64,000 nt of DNA from Chitinophagaceae bacterium (GCA_004028795.1 SAIW01000018.1:62001-126000), one strand, 5' to 3'. Numbered from the stretch's first letter, positions 42,744 through 51,882 are shown. Notes: generated by a model not told the origin, from the letters alone. Program-made: numbers and translations.

Positions 42744-44027
42744 TTAAGGCTTGCTATTGGCTTTTAAAAGCTTGGGTGCCTGAAAATAAAGCACAGTCCC
42801 GGCGATAATTAATAAGATAGCTATTATTTCTGCCTGTGTAGGATGGAAACTGCCGAAATTGTATTTGGTATTTACACGAATTTTTTCAATCAAAAATCTT
42901 TCTAAGCCATTAACAATTAAGTAAATAGCGAATAATCGGCCTGCAATTTTAATTCTCTTTCTTAAAAACCATAAAAGGAAAAATAGAGCTGAACTCATTA
43001 AAGTTTCGTAAAAAGGTGTAGGAAAAACACTGATAGGTAGTTGGTGGCAGTAATTGCCCATGCAATTGGCAATAGCTGTTCCCTCATTAATTACATTGTG
43101 TGGATAGTTGTAAGCAAAAAGCCAGTTTGGTAAACCCCAAAACGGCTGAATATTTAAATGTTGAACATTTTGTAAGCTGCCGAATTGATTAATATAAAAA
43201 CCTGCATTAGCGTTTAATACATTTTGAAATTGAGTGGTATCAGCAGCTATTAAAGTTCCATTAGTATTACTTACAAAAGCACTGTTCAATATTCCCCAAT
43301 CACCATCTCCCGCAACCTGACAACCTATTCTTCCAATAGCATAAGCAAGTATTAATCCCGGTGCTGCAGCATCACATAAATGTATAAATGCAATTTTATG
43401 TTTTCTCGCATAAAAATAAATAGCCAGAGCAGCACAGATTAATCCTCCGTAAAAAGTTAGTCCGCTGAATGACAATAAAGCATCGATAGGGTTTTTAATA
43501 AAGTCGTTCAAGTTTTCTAAGTTGTGGAATATTTTGGCACCTAAAAAACCAAAAATCGCAGCATAAATAACTAAATCCCCTACTCTCTCATGTGGTTGAA
43601 TTCTTGTAATTTTCTGTTCAGGCTTTTCTTTCTTCTGAGCATTTTTTTCTCTCCATTTCAACCATAAAAAAAATCCTCCCAATAATAATCCTGTAAGCCA
43701 ATTTCCCTGAGAAGAAAAAATAAAACTCTGTGGATCATTCAGAGCATCAGGTATGGTAAAAGCTCCTATTATTTTATAACCAATCAAAAAGCCTAATAAA
43801 AAATTAATTAACAGCTCTGCGAATGAAGCAGGTTTTCCAGTTATTATAGTTTCTTCTGTATAGTTTAGAAGCCCTTCAGTTTCTTTTCTTTTTAATTCTT
43901 TTGTTAAGGTATAAGCAGCTCCTATAAATGCTATGGCAACAAAAAAACCAAATGTGTTAATGAGTTTTAAACCATTAAGGTTTATTCCGAATAAGTCTTG
44001 AAAAACATAATACAGATTAGGATACAT
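42744..44027 (-). CDS. lgt: Prolipoprotein diacylglyceryl transferase, long form
   Basis: This 427-residue inner-membrane enzyme transfers diacylglycerol from phosphatidylglycerol to the lipobox Cys of prelipoproteins. The signature region is seen as LAYAIGRIGCQVAGDGDWG, a Bacteroidota variant of GRxGCFxxGCCYG, and SFSGLTFYGGLICAALA is the other core block. It is much longer than the usual 270-290 residues, with an extra N-terminal region and insertions between helices (the loop about 265-315). HPTQAEIIAILLIIAGTVLYF closes the protein. The family assignment is good, the exact enzyme slightly less so. Confidence 0.88.
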   Translation of the reverse strand: MYPNLYYVFQDLFGINLNGLKLINTFGFFVAIAFIGAAYTLTKELKRKETEGLLNYTEETIITGKPASFAELLINFLLGFLIGYKIIGAFTIPDALNDPQSFIFSSQGNWLTGLLLGGFFLWLKWREKNAQKKEKPEQKITRIQPHERVGDLVIYAAIFGFLGAKIFHNLENLNDFIKNPIDALLSFSGLTFYGGLICAALAIYFYARKHKIAFIHLCDAAAPGLILAYAIGRIGCQVAGDGDWGILNSAFVSNTNGTLIAADTTQFQNVLNANAGFYINQFGSLQNVQHLNIQPFWGLPNWLFAYNYPHNVINEGTAIANCMGNYCHQLPISVFPTPFYETLMSSALFFLLWFLRKRIKIAGRLFAIYLIVNGLERFLIEKIRVNTKYNFGSFHPTQAEIIAILLIIAGTVLYFQAPKLLKANSKP

Positions 44028-44081
44028 GCTTTATAAATTAGATTGCAATGTTAGTTTAATTGGCGATGGCTTCAAAAAATA

Positions 44082-44103
44082 AAGGACTCTTAAAAGAGTC
44101 CTT
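44082..44103 (-). terminator. Terminator hairpin after the bacilliredoxin gene
   Basis: AAGGACTCTT (44082-44091) and AAGAGTCCTT (44094-44103) pair completely, leaving a tight loop. It lies 36 bases beyond the stop of the gene that ends at 44140. Confidence 0.75.
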
Positions 44104-44139
44104 AGATTACTAACTAACCCATCAAAAAACAAAACTTAA

Positions 44140-44556
44140 TCAGTTGCAATATTTATTGAATTCTGCTATTAAATGTTGAGCAATAACCTGTGCAGGTCTG
44201 CCTTCAATTTGATGACGCTCAACTATACTAACCAATTCGCCATCTTTAAAAAGAGCAATTGCAGGTGATGATGGCGGATAAGGCAATAAATGCTCTCTTA
44301 CCTTTTGAACCGCAGCAACATCAAATCCGGCGAAACTTGTAGCCAGATTATCAGGTTTTTTTGTTGCGTTATTTACAGCCATAACTACTCCCGGTCTGCA
44401 GGTTCCTGCTGCACAGCCACACACTGAATTTATAACCACTAATGTTGTTCCCTTTTTCTTTAACGTATTGTCTACTTCGTCTGAAGTTAACATCTCTTCA
44501 AAACCGTTTTCTATTAATTCCGCCTTCATCGGCATTACTATTTCTGCTGGATACAT
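44140..44556 (-). CDS. BrxA/BrxB-family bacilliredoxin
   Basis: A 138-residue thioredoxin-fold protein of the YphP/YqiW family. The CxC-type site is NSVCGCAAGTCRPG, where the family uses CGC to remove bacillithiol-type mixed disulfides. The N terminus MYPAEIVMPMKAEL is standard, so I start at 44556 and not at an in-frame ATG at 44619. The C-terminal SIVERHQIEGRPAQVIAQHL is also typical. Whether this species makes bacillithiol cannot be read here. Confidence 0.93.
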   Translation of the reverse strand: MYPAEIVMPMKAELIENGFEEMLTSDEVDNTLKKKGTTLVVINSVCGCAAGTCRPGVVMAVNNATKKPDNLATSFAGFDVAAVQKVREHLLPYPPSSPAIALFKDGELVSIVERHQIEGRPAQVIAQHLIAEFNKYCN

Positions 44557-44755
44557 CTTAAATATTTTGAGCAAAATTAAATTGATTGAATTAAACAAAA
44601 AAACGTTTAAACAAGACATGATGACTTTTTTCTTCTATCGAAAATGACATACTGTCTTATTTTTAAGGCTATTATGATAAATTGACTTTAAAATTTGCCT
44701 TGGAATGCAATTTGAAATTTCTCATTCAAATTATAAAAACAAAAAACTTAATACT

Positions 44756-45181
44756 ATGACACTCGTAAAACATCATGCAAAAAATTTAAACAACGTGTTT
44801 GATGAATTCTTTGGTTTCCCATCTGCTTGGGGTAGAGATTTTAATCAAAACTGGAATATTCCGGCAGCCAACATTCACGAAACAAATGATGGTTTTCACA
44901 TTGAATTAAATGCACCGGGACGTAATAAAGAAGATTTTAAAATTAGTGTTGAGAATGGATTATTAATCATTGGTTTTGAGAAAAAAGAAGAAACTGAGCA
45001 GAAAGATTATAAAACTATTCGCAGAGAATTCAGCTATAATAGTTTTAAAAGAAGTTTCTCATTAGATGATAAAGTTAATGCTGATAACATTCAGGCTAAA
45101 TATGAAAACGGAGTATTGAAATTATTCATTCCTAAAAAAGAAGAAGTAAAATCTGCTCCAAAACAAATCAGCGTTCAATAA
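44756..45181 (+). CDS. Small heat-shock protein Hsp20
   Basis: A 141-residue ATP-independent holdase. The alpha-crystallin domain runs from about residue 33 (WNIPAANIHETNDGFHIEL) to the end, with DFKISVENGLLIIGFEKKEE, REFSYNSFKRSFSLDD and the C-terminal YENGVLKLFIPKKEE. I use the ATG at 44756, which gives the usual N terminus (MTLVKHHAKN). A TGACATACTGTC inverted repeat lies about 100 bases upstream. A strong terminator follows. Confidence 0.93.
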   Translation: MTLVKHHAKNLNNVFDEFFGFPSAWGRDFNQNWNIPAANIHETNDGFHIELNAPGRNKEDFKISVENGLLIIGFEKKEETEQKDYKTIRREFSYNSFKRSFSLDDKVNADNIQAKYENGVLKLFIPKKEEVKSAPKQISVQ

Positions 45182-45226
45182 ATAAATTGGTTATAAAGTT
45201 TGTTTCATAAGCAGTTGGTTTTGGTT

Positions 45227-45257
45227 AAAGCCTTGTATTTTTATACAGGGCTTTTTT
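45227..45257 (+). terminator. Terminator hairpin after hsp20
   Basis: AAAGCCTTGTAT (45227-45238) pairs with ATACAGGGCTTT (45243-45254), twelve base pairs with one G-T wobble, a TTTT loop and a T run to 45257. Confidence 0.85.
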
Positions 45258-45300
45258 ATTGTAATATTTTGTTTCCTTTTCATACTAACCTTATAAACTT

Positions 45301-46161
45301 ATGAAACATCTGGTAATTGTTTTATTTTCCTTCATACTTATTAAAGCGTCTTTTGCACAAAAGCCAAACGAGAAATCGTTATTATGGAAAATCAGCGGTA
45401 AAGGAATAGAACAGCCGTCTTATGTATATGGTACATTTCATTTATTATGTGCAGAAGATTTTGTTTTGCCCGATACTTTAGTGACTTTGCTGCACACAAC
45501 CAAGCAGGTTTATTTTGAATTGAAGTTAGATGATGCATTAATTAATACTAAAATGATGCAGCATATCAAAATGAATGACAGCCATGAATTGAAGGAGTAT
45601 ATTTCAAAAGAAAACTACGATTCTGTTGCAGCTATTTTTCAAAGAAAATCTCAACTGCCATTCAATTTAGTAAGCCAGTATAAACCGTTCATTGTTTCTT
45701 CCCTTCTGTACCCGACGATGTTAGGCTGCACACCGGTTAGTTATGAAAATGAAATTATGAAGGTTGCGAAAAAAGATTCATTACCCATAAACGGATTAGA
45801 AACTGTTGAATTTCAATTACAAATTTTTGATGAAGTACCTTATAGCGTTCAGGCAAAAATGTTAGAAAAAACATTGTTAGATTTTGATAAGTCAAAAAAG
45901 GAATTGAAGGAGTTAGTTTCTATTTATAAGTCGAAAGATATTAATAAGATGCAGCAGGAAGTTGCCAATGAGCTTGAATACGGGCAGTATGAAGATTTAT
46001 TGATAAAGAAAAGAAATAGTAATTGGGTGCCTCTAATCAGTAAAACTGTAAAAGAAAAATCAACTTTTATTGCGGTTGGTGCAGGGCATTTAGGTGGTGA
46101 AAACGGTATTATCAGTTTATTAAGAAAAGCAGGCTTTACTATAACTCCTGTTCTATATTAA
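45301..46161 (+). CDS. TraB/GumN-family exported protein
   Basis: A 286-residue exported protein of the TraB/GumN family, putative metal-dependent (Tiki-like) proteases. Signal peptide at about 1-19 (HLVIVLFSFILIKASFA). The two conserved motifs are VYGTFHLLCAED near the N terminus and GAGHLGGENGIISLLRKAGF near the C terminus, with the Gly-His pairs as candidate metal ligands. Its stop is four bases before the ECF sigma gene, so the three genes 45301-47324 are likely one operon. Physiological substrate unknown. Confidence 0.86.
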   Translation: MKHLVIVLFSFILIKASFAQKPNEKSLLWKISGKGIEQPSYVYGTFHLLCAEDFVLPDTLVTLLHTTKQVYFELKLDDALINTKMMQHIKMNDSHELKEYISKENYDSVAAIFQRKSQLPFNLVSQYKPFIVSSLLYPTMLGCTPVSYENEIMKVAKKDSLPINGLETVEFQLQIFDEVPYSVQAKMLEKTLLDFDKSKKELKELVSIYKSKDINKMQQEVANELEYGQYEDLLIKKRNSNWVPLISKTVKEKSTFIAVGAGHLGGENGIISLLRKAGFTITPVLY

Positions 46162-46165
46162 AAGA

Positions 46166-46669
46166 ATGCAAGTGGCTGAAAAAGTTTTTATTGATTTAAT
46201 TCAAAAGCATCAAAACATTATTCATAAAATATGTAATGTTTATGAAAATGATGTTTCGAATAAAGCTGATTTGTATCAGGAAATTATTTTACAGGCTTGG
46301 AAATCCTATCATTCATTTAAAGGCAATGCCCAATTCTCAACTTGGTTATATAGAGTTGCTTTAAATACGGCGATTACATTTTTCAAACAAAACAAGAAGC
46401 AATCTTTTATAATACATTCAGAAACAATTCCTGATATTAAGGAAGATGTTTCTGCAACACTGCAAGAACAAACACAGGCAATGTATAAAGCCATTGCTCA
46501 ATTAGATAAAATTGATAAAGCTTTAGTGATGCTTTATTTAGACAATTACAGCTATGATGAGATTGGAGAAATAATCGGTATTACAGCTAATTATGTTGCA
46601 GTTAAAATGATCAGAATTAAAGCAAAACTTAAAGAATCAGCAATTAAATATTACAATCACTCTTCATAA
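46166..46669 (+). CDS. ECF-type RNA polymerase sigma factor
   Basis: A 167-residue extracytoplasmic-function sigma factor. Region 2 is seen in ADLYQEIILQAWKSYHSF and QFSTWLYRVALNTAITFFK (-10 recognition). Region 4 is YSYDEIGEIIGITANYVAVKMI (helix-turn-helix, -35 recognition). The next gene, seven bases on, codes for a membrane protein with no recognisable anti-sigma domain, but its place is that of an anti-sigma factor. Targets unknown. Confidence 0.93.
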   Translation: MQVAEKVFIDLIQKHQNIIHKICNVYENDVSNKADLYQEIILQAWKSYHSFKGNAQFSTWLYRVALNTAITFFKQNKKQSFIIHSETIPDIKEDVSATLQEQTQAMYKAIAQLDKIDKALVMLYLDNYSYDEIGEIIGITANYVAVKMIRIKAKLKESAIKYYNHSS

Positions 46670-46676
46670 AATATTT

Positions 46677-47324
46677 ATGGAACTGGATGATTTTAAAAAC
46701 CTTTTAAATGAAAAATTTGAGAAGTCTGATGTTGAGTTAGGCTCTGAAAAAATTCATTTATCGCTTCAGGAAAAAACAAATTCTGTTTTATACAAACTAA
46801 AGAAAGGTGTTTGGTTTGAATTGACATCAACCATAACAGCCATTATTATTTTTGCTGTTTTATCTTTTTTATTAAGCAATAAAGGTTTGAGAATTTATTT
46901 CGGAACTTTTGCTTTAGTCATTGTCGCTTTCATACCCGTATTTGTACGGTTTTTAAGAATGATAAATAATCAAATGCTTTATGTTGATGCACCGGTAAAA
47001 GAAAATCTTACTACTTTAATTGCAAGTATTAAACTGTATATGAAAAGATACAAGCAGTTTAGTTTATTATTAATTCCGGTTTGTATCAGTTATGCTTTTC
47101 TTTTAGGGTACAATACAGATGGACACTTCAGCCAATCTTATATAGTTAATCAACTTACTAATAGCGGGTTGAACGAAACAGTTATAATACTTTTAATACT
47201 TACTTTAATATCAGTATTAGCTGTTGCAGTGCATTACATAAACAAGTGGTACTTAAATCTTATTTACGGCAGGTATCTTTCAGAATTAGAAAGTGCAATT
47301 GCTTCACTTAATGAAAATAAATAA
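46677..47324 (+). CDS. Membrane protein downstream of the sigma factor, possible anti-sigma partner
   Basis: A 215-residue protein with a short charged N-terminal part (1-45) and four hydrophobic segments (about 47-65, 72-92, 120-142 and 165-190). I do not recognise a family. The order sigma factor then small membrane protein is the usual one for a sigma/anti-sigma pair, and the amino-terminal helix could bind the sigma factor; this is inference. The terminator stem begins at the stop codon itself. Confidence 0.65.
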   Translation: MELDDFKNLLNEKFEKSDVELGSEKIHLSLQEKTNSVLYKLKKGVWFELTSTITAIIIFAVLSFLLSNKGLRIYFGTFALVIVAFIPVFVRFLRMINNQMLYVDAPVKENLTTLIASIKLYMKRYKQFSLLLIPVCISYAFLLGYNTDGHFSQSYIVNQLTNSGLNETVIILLILTLISVLAVAVHYINKWYLNLIYGRYLSELESAIASLNENK

Positions 47325-47346
47325 AGGCAGGTACTGCCTGCCTTTA
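47322..47346. terminator. Hairpin terminator between two convergent genes
   Basis: TAAAGGCAGG (47322-47331) pairs with CCTGCCTTTA (47337-47346), ten base pairs with a five-base loop. It includes the stop codon of the upstream gene and could serve both strands. Confidence 0.75.
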
Positions 47347-47373
47347 CTATACTCATTTACTATTAATAATTTT

Positions 47374-49602
47374 TTATCTCTTTACTAAAGAATGTGCTGC
47401 CATTCTAACGCCATTTGCATTTAATGCTTCTACAAAATAATTACCTACATTAATGTTTTGAATGTTTATGGTAATAACAGTTGTATTTCCACCTGAAGCA
47501 GGTTCTGTTCTTTGTACCACTACCCTTCCGTTAAAATCAATTATTCTTACAGCAATTGAATTATTGTTTTGTTGATTTTGAACACGAATTTGTACAAAAT
47601 TTTGAGCCGGGTTCGGATATACATTAATTCCTCCTGCATCGGCACCTGAAGAAACATTGTTATTGTTAGTGTTTACAAAACTGTTGTTAACTACACGTGA
47701 AATACCATCAACCATTGAAATAGTTTTTGTTACAGTTTCTGAGCAACCTTTATCTGTGCTTACTGTTAAACTGATTGTTCTTTCCGCAACATTATTGCTG
47801 TAAATATGTGTTGGATTTGCACTAACAGAACTTTGACCATCTCCAAAAAACCATGCATAATTTAAACTACCACTTGCCACAGAAGCAGTGCTATTAAGGT
47901 TTACAGTTAAATTATTGTTTGTGTATGATGATAAACTTGAAGAAAAATCTACAGTAGGGCTGGGATTTACCGTTAACGAATGAAATATAGTATCTGCACA
48001 ACCATTAGACGGCGTTTTAGCAATTAAACGAATGTTGTATGTACCCGGTGCATTAAAAGAGCGGGAAGGGTTTGTATTAGTTGCAGTAACACCACCGCTT
48101 AAATCCCAATCATATTGCAATCCGCTTGTTGATGCATGAGATGAATTGGTAAATATAAACGCATTGTTTTTAAAGCATTGAATTGAAGTAGGATTGATAG
48201 TAAACGCAGCAACAATTTCAGGAGCAGTTATTTGCCTTGTTGCTGTATCATTACATCCGTGGCTGCTTGATGCAATTAAGGTAACTGTATGTGTTCCCAA
48301 AGTTGAATAAGTATGAGAAGGGCTTACATCTATTGAACTGTTATTATCTCCAAAAAACCAGCTGTAATTAACCCCATCTCCATTTATAGATGAAGTATTA
48401 TTGAATGAGAAGTTTTTTGCATTACATGTTTGCGGATTCACTACTGTGAATGAAGCTACCGGTGAAGGGTACATTTTTACCGGAACATAAGCGGTATCTG
48501 TACAATTTGTTACAGGGTCATAAACAGCTAATGAAACATTATAAGTACCGGCATTGGTATAAGTATGTGTTGGGTTGGCTGTTGTTGCTGTTGCTCCATC
48601 TGCAAAATTCCAGTTGTAAGTAACACCATTTCCTGCTACGCTTGACTCATTTGTAAAGTTTACCAAATTATTTTTTAAGCATTGTTCAGAAACAGGATTA
48701 GGAACAAACTTAGCTTCAGGGCCAACTACTTTTATTAGACTTGTTACTGAAGTACTGCAAGTGCCATTTAAACTATTAGTAACTGTTAGTTTAACTGTAT
48801 AGCTACCTTTAAGAACATAAATTTTTACAGGATTTGCATCTGTAGAGCTTGTACCATCGCCAAAATCCCATGCGTAAGTTAAGCTTCCTGAACTAACTGA
48901 AGAGGTATTTGTAAAATTAAACCTGTTAGTATTTTTACATTGCTCAGGGGTATTTACTGTAAAAGCAGAAACAGGCGAAGGACAAACAGCTACACCTTGA
49001 TTGATTACTTCAGTAATACTGTCTTTACAACCAAAATCGCTGGTTACAATAAGTTTTACATTATAAGAACCGGCAGCAGTAAATGCTTTGGTAGGGTTAA
49101 TTGAATTTGAAGTTGTGCCATCACCAAAACTCCAGAAATAATTCATCGTACCGCTTTCAATGGTTGAAGAGCTGATAAAAGTGTAGCTCTTACCATCATA
49201 AGTACCTTTCAATGTATTAAAACTAACATTAGGCTTAGGCATTACATCTATAAACTTCTCAACAAAAGCATTATCGCTTCCGTTTCTTACTTCTAAATGT
49301 ATTCTGAAATTGCCTGAACGGTTGTAAACTTTTACAGGGTTTGCATCTGTAGAAGTTGTGCCGTCACCAAAGTCCCAGAAATAACTTGTTCCCGCTGCAG
49401 CAGACGAACTATTGGTTAATACAAAACTGTTTCCTGTAATACATTGTTTAGCAGCGTTTACAGAAAATGCAGCTGTAACAGTTAAAGGAACTGTATTTTC
49501 CTCCGAAGGAGAAACCAGGTTTTGGGAGAATAATATTCCACAGAAAAATGTGCTTAACATTAAAAGCACACATCTGTAAAGATGTTTGTAGAAGTTCTTC
49601 AT
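47374..49602 (-). CDS. Secreted seven-PKD-domain protein with type IX secretion sorting domain
   Basis: A 742-residue surface or secreted protein. Signal peptide at about 1-26. Seven PKD-type beta-sandwich repeats of about 85-90 residues follow, each with a W-x-F-G-D-G-x-x-S-type core and often an N-P-x-x-x-Y box (for example YFWDFGDGTTSTDANPVKVY). The C-terminal part (about 655-742) is the type A sorting domain with GGINVYPNPAQNFVQI, which directs export by the type IX system. No catalytic domain is visible, so it is probably an adhesin or glycan-binding protein. Confidence 0.9.
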   Translation of the reverse strand: MKNFYKHLYRCVLLMLSTFFCGILFSQNLVSPSEENTVPLTVTAAFSVNAAKQCITGNSFVLTNSSSAAAGTSYFWDFGDGTTSTDANPVKVYNRSGNFRIHLEVRNGSDNAFVEKFIDVMPKPNVSFNTLKGTYDGKSYTFISSSTIESGTMNYFWSFGDGTTSNSINPTKAFTAAGSYNVKLIVTSDFGCKDSITEVINQGVAVCPSPVSAFTVNTPEQCKNTNRFNFTNTSSVSSGSLTYAWDFGDGTSSTDANPVKIYVLKGSYTVKLTVTNSLNGTCSTSVTSLIKVVGPEAKFVPNPVSEQCLKNNLVNFTNESSVAGNGVTYNWNFADGATATTANPTHTYTNAGTYNVSLAVYDPVTNCTDTAYVPVKMYPSPVASFTVVNPQTCNAKNFSFNNTSSINGDGVNYSWFFGDNNSSIDVSPSHTYSTLGTHTVTLIASSSHGCNDTATRQITAPEIVAAFTINPTSIQCFKNNAFIFTNSSHASTSGLQYDWDLSGGVTATNTNPSRSFNAPGTYNIRLIAKTPSNGCADTIFHSLTVNPSPTVDFSSSLSSYTNNNLTVNLNSTASVASGSLNYAWFFGDGQSSVSANPTHIYSNNVAERTISLTVSTDKGCSETVTKTISMVDGISRVVNNSFVNTNNNNVSSGADAGGINVYPNPAQNFVQIRVQNQQNNNSIAVRIIDFNGRVVVQRTEPASGGNTTVITINIQNINVGNYFVEALNANGVRMAAHSLVKR

Positions 49603-49981
49603 AGAAAATTGATTAGGATTTTGGATGGTTTTATATGGATATTGGATTTTAAAAGCAGTTTACATAGCTATTCTTTTTTAATGGGAATAACCAAAAAATT
49701 CGGAGATTGGTTTTTAACCAAACTGTTCATTAAAATATGATTTGTTGAAATTTGCTGAAGCCCAGCAAGATGTAATTGGGCTATGAATTTTAATATAAAA
49801 CAGCAATTACTTGTAGTAATAACTGGCATAGGAATATTGGTTTTATTTGTTTTGATTTTCTACATCGGGTAGTAAATCGGTTACAAAATAACTACAAATT
49901 CCAATATGCCAAACAAATTTTCGAAAAATTTTCTCGAAAACCCTTATTTAAGGGGTAATTAATTGAATATAAACACAAATT
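49603..49981. other. Longest gene-free gap in the window (379 bp)
   Basis: The gap holds a 29-codon open frame (49783-49872, listed separately) and an inverted repeat TTTTCGA/TCGAAAA at 49918-49940. A weak hairpin (ACCCTT/AAGGGGT, about 49940-49956) lies in terminator position for the arginine decarboxylase gene. A 19-codon open frame at 49681-49740 is judged to be chance. Confidence 0.6.
49783..49872 (+). CDS. Candidate 29-residue single-helix membrane microprotein
   Basis: An ATG opens 29 codons, ending TAG, in the gap between the PKD gene and the arginine decarboxylase gene. The product starts MNFNIKQQL, then a continuous hydrophobic helix of about 20 residues (LVVITGIGILVLFVLIFYIG). The shape (short polar start, one helix) is that of a small membrane protein. 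No convincing promoter or Shine-Dalgarno is seen. Chance remains likely in AT-rich DNA. Confidence 0.25.
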   Translation: MNFNIKQQLLVVITGIGILVLFVLIFYIG

Positions 49982-51409
49982 CTATCTCAAATAACCGAGA
50001 ATTTTAAGCATACTGGCAGCAGTTTGCTCTTTAGCATACACCCAATCAATCAATTTACCACTTTTATCATGCTCAATAATGATATGTTTGGGCGAAGGGA
50101 TTAAACAATGCTTTATTCCGCCATAACCGCTAATCTGATCCTGATAAGCACCAGTATGGAAAAAACCTACATAAAGTGGTATTTTATTGTCAGGGTCATC
50201 AATATCGTTACTCTTAATTTTTGGTAAAAAAACCTCATTAATATGTTCTTCACTATCGTAGTAATCATGACTATCACAGGTAATTCCCCCTAAAACGATT
50301 CTCTGGTATTCATTATCCCATTTATTAATAGGCAGCATTAAAAACTTCTCTCCTATACCCCAGGTATCGGGTAATGTGGTTATAAAAGAAGAGTCAATCA
50401 TGTACCAGGTTTCTCTATCGTTTTGCTGTTTCTCGGCTACAACACTGTAAATATGTGCCATACTTTCACCCACTGTAAAACTTCCGAATTCTGTGAAGAT
50501 ATGAGGCATCGGCACTTTTGCTTTTTTACAAGCTTTCTTAATATTTCCAACTATTTCATTAATCATGAATTGATAATCATATTCAAAGCCTAATGAATGC
50601 TTTATCGGAAATCCGCCACCGATATTAATGGAGTCTAATTCAGGGCAAATCTTTTTTAACTGGCAATACAGGTTAATAATTTTATTCAATTCACTCCAAT
50701 AATAAATATCATCTTTAATGCCTTTGTTTAGAAATATATGCAGCATTTTAAGTTGAAACTTTTCTTCATACCCTTCAATCTCATCAACATAAAACTCAAG
50801 AATATCTTTTGCTCTGATTCCTAAACGGGAAGTATAAAAAGGAAAATTCGGCTCTTCTTCAGCCGCAACCCTGATGCCCAATTTAAAAGTTTCCTTAACC
50901 GATTTTTTGTATGCTTTTAATTCTTCTTTATTATCTAAAACAGGAATAACATTTTTAAACCCGGAGTTAATTAGTTTAGCAATTCTTGAAGTATAGTTTC
51001 TTTGTTTAAATCCATTGCAAACAATAAAAGTGTCTTTAGTTATTTTTCTTCTTTTATAAAGCTGATTTATTATTTCAATATCGTAAGCATAAGATGTTTC
51101 TAAATTAATATCATGCTTTAATGCTTCTTCTACTACAAAAGAAAAATGAGAACTCTTTGTACAGTAGCAATAATTATATGTTCCCTCGTACTTATGTTTT
51201 TTAAAAGCTGCTGCAAACATTTGCTTAGCCTTATTTATTTGCATCCCGATTTTAGGCAAATAAGTAAGTTTTAAAGGCGTACCGTACTTTTCAATCAATG
51301 GTTTTAAATCAACACCATTAAACTCTAAGTAATCGTTATCATTAACATCAAATCCTTCTTGCGGAAAGTGAAACGTTTGGTTCACCAACGAAGTATAGCT
51401 GTTTGTCAT
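49982..51409 (-). CDS. Arginine decarboxylase-like PLP enzyme (fold type III)
   Basis: A 475-residue PLP-dependent decarboxylase of the alanine-racemase-fold family (Orn/DAP/Arg group II). The PLP Lys lies in NYCYCTKSSHF, and DSINIGGGFPIKHSLGFEYDY is the Gly-rich phosphate-binding block; HIFTEFGSFTVGESMAHIYSV carries the conserved E-x-G. The C-terminal YVGFFHTGAYQDQISGYGGIKH is the active-site end with the usual Cys position occupied differently. This is the Bacteroidota arginine-decarboxylase-like group, probably for polyamine synthesis. No agmatinase gene is adjacent, so substrate is by family. Confidence 0.85.
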   Translation of the reverse strand: MTNSYTSLVNQTFHFPQEGFDVNDNDYLEFNGVDLKPLIEKYGTPLKLTYLPKIGMQINKAKQMFAAAFKKHKYEGTYNYCYCTKSSHFSFVVEEALKHDINLETSYAYDIEIINQLYKRRKITKDTFIVCNGFKQRNYTSRIAKLINSGFKNVIPVLDNKEELKAYKKSVKETFKLGIRVAAEEEPNFPFYTSRLGIRAKDILEFYVDEIEGYEEKFQLKMLHIFLNKGIKDDIYYWSELNKIINLYCQLKKICPELDSINIGGGFPIKHSLGFEYDYQFMINEIVGNIKKACKKAKVPMPHIFTEFGSFTVGESMAHIYSVVAEKQQNDRETWYMIDSSFITTLPDTWGIGEKFLMLPINKWDNEYQRIVLGGITCDSHDYYDSEEHINEVFLPKIKSNDIDDPDNKIPLYVGFFHTGAYQDQISGYGGIKHCLIPSPKHIIIEHDKSGKLIDWVYAKEQTAASMLKILGYLR

Positions 51410-51485
51410 TCTTACGGGTTAGTTAAACAAGAAATGATTTTTATCAGGACAGCAAAAGTAATTGTTTGAAGCATATTGAAAACAA

Positions 51486-51516
51486 AAAAGCCGAAGCTTT
51501 TAAAACTTCGGCTTTT
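51486..51516 (-). terminator. Terminator after the rpmI-rplT operon
   Basis: AAAAGCCGAAG (51486-51496) and CTTCGGCTTTT (51506-51516) form a perfect 11-bp stem with a 9-base loop, 22 bases after the rplT stop; on the reverse strand it is followed by a T run (51481-51485 complement). Confidence 0.88.
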
Positions 51517-51537
51517 GTAAAAAGAATGCTGTATAAA

Positions 51538-51882
51538 TTATTTAACTGAAGCAATCAAAGCTTTGAAACTTTCAGGGTTGTTCATTGCTAAATCAGCCAA
51601 TACTTTTCTGTTTAATTCAATTCCTTTAACAGCTAATTTGTTAATAAATTGGCTGTATGTTAAACCTTCTTCTCTTACAGCAGCGTTAATACGTGCAATC
51701 CATAACTGGCGGTATTCTCGCTTTTTTAATTTACGACCAACATAGCTATAAGTCTGACCTTTTTCAACAATATTTTTAGCAACTGTGTAAACATTTTTAC
51801 GTTTACCATAAAAGCCTTTAGCAGCTTTTAATATTCTTTTGCGACGTGCTCTTGAAGCAACTGCATTAACTGAACGTGGCAT
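51538..51882 (-). CDS. rplT: 50S ribosomal protein L20
   Basis: This 114-residue large-subunit protein binds 23S rRNA and is needed early in assembly. [32 protein letters not shown]-type N terminus, [19 protein letters not shown] and [24 protein letters not shown] are family blocks. It lies 73 bases after rpmI. No infC is upstream; the gene before rpmI is an unrelated SET protein. Confidence 0.98.
   Translation of the reverse strand: MPRSVNAVASRARRKRILKAAKGFYGKRKNVYTVAKNIVEKGQTYSYVGRKLKKREYRQLWIARINAAVREEGLTYSQFINKLAVKGIELNRKVLADLAMNNPESFKALIASVK

Noticed and set aside
49681-49740. A 19-codon open frame in the largest gap
   Set aside because: Too short, no recognisable feature and no upstream signal; expected by chance in AT-rich DNA.
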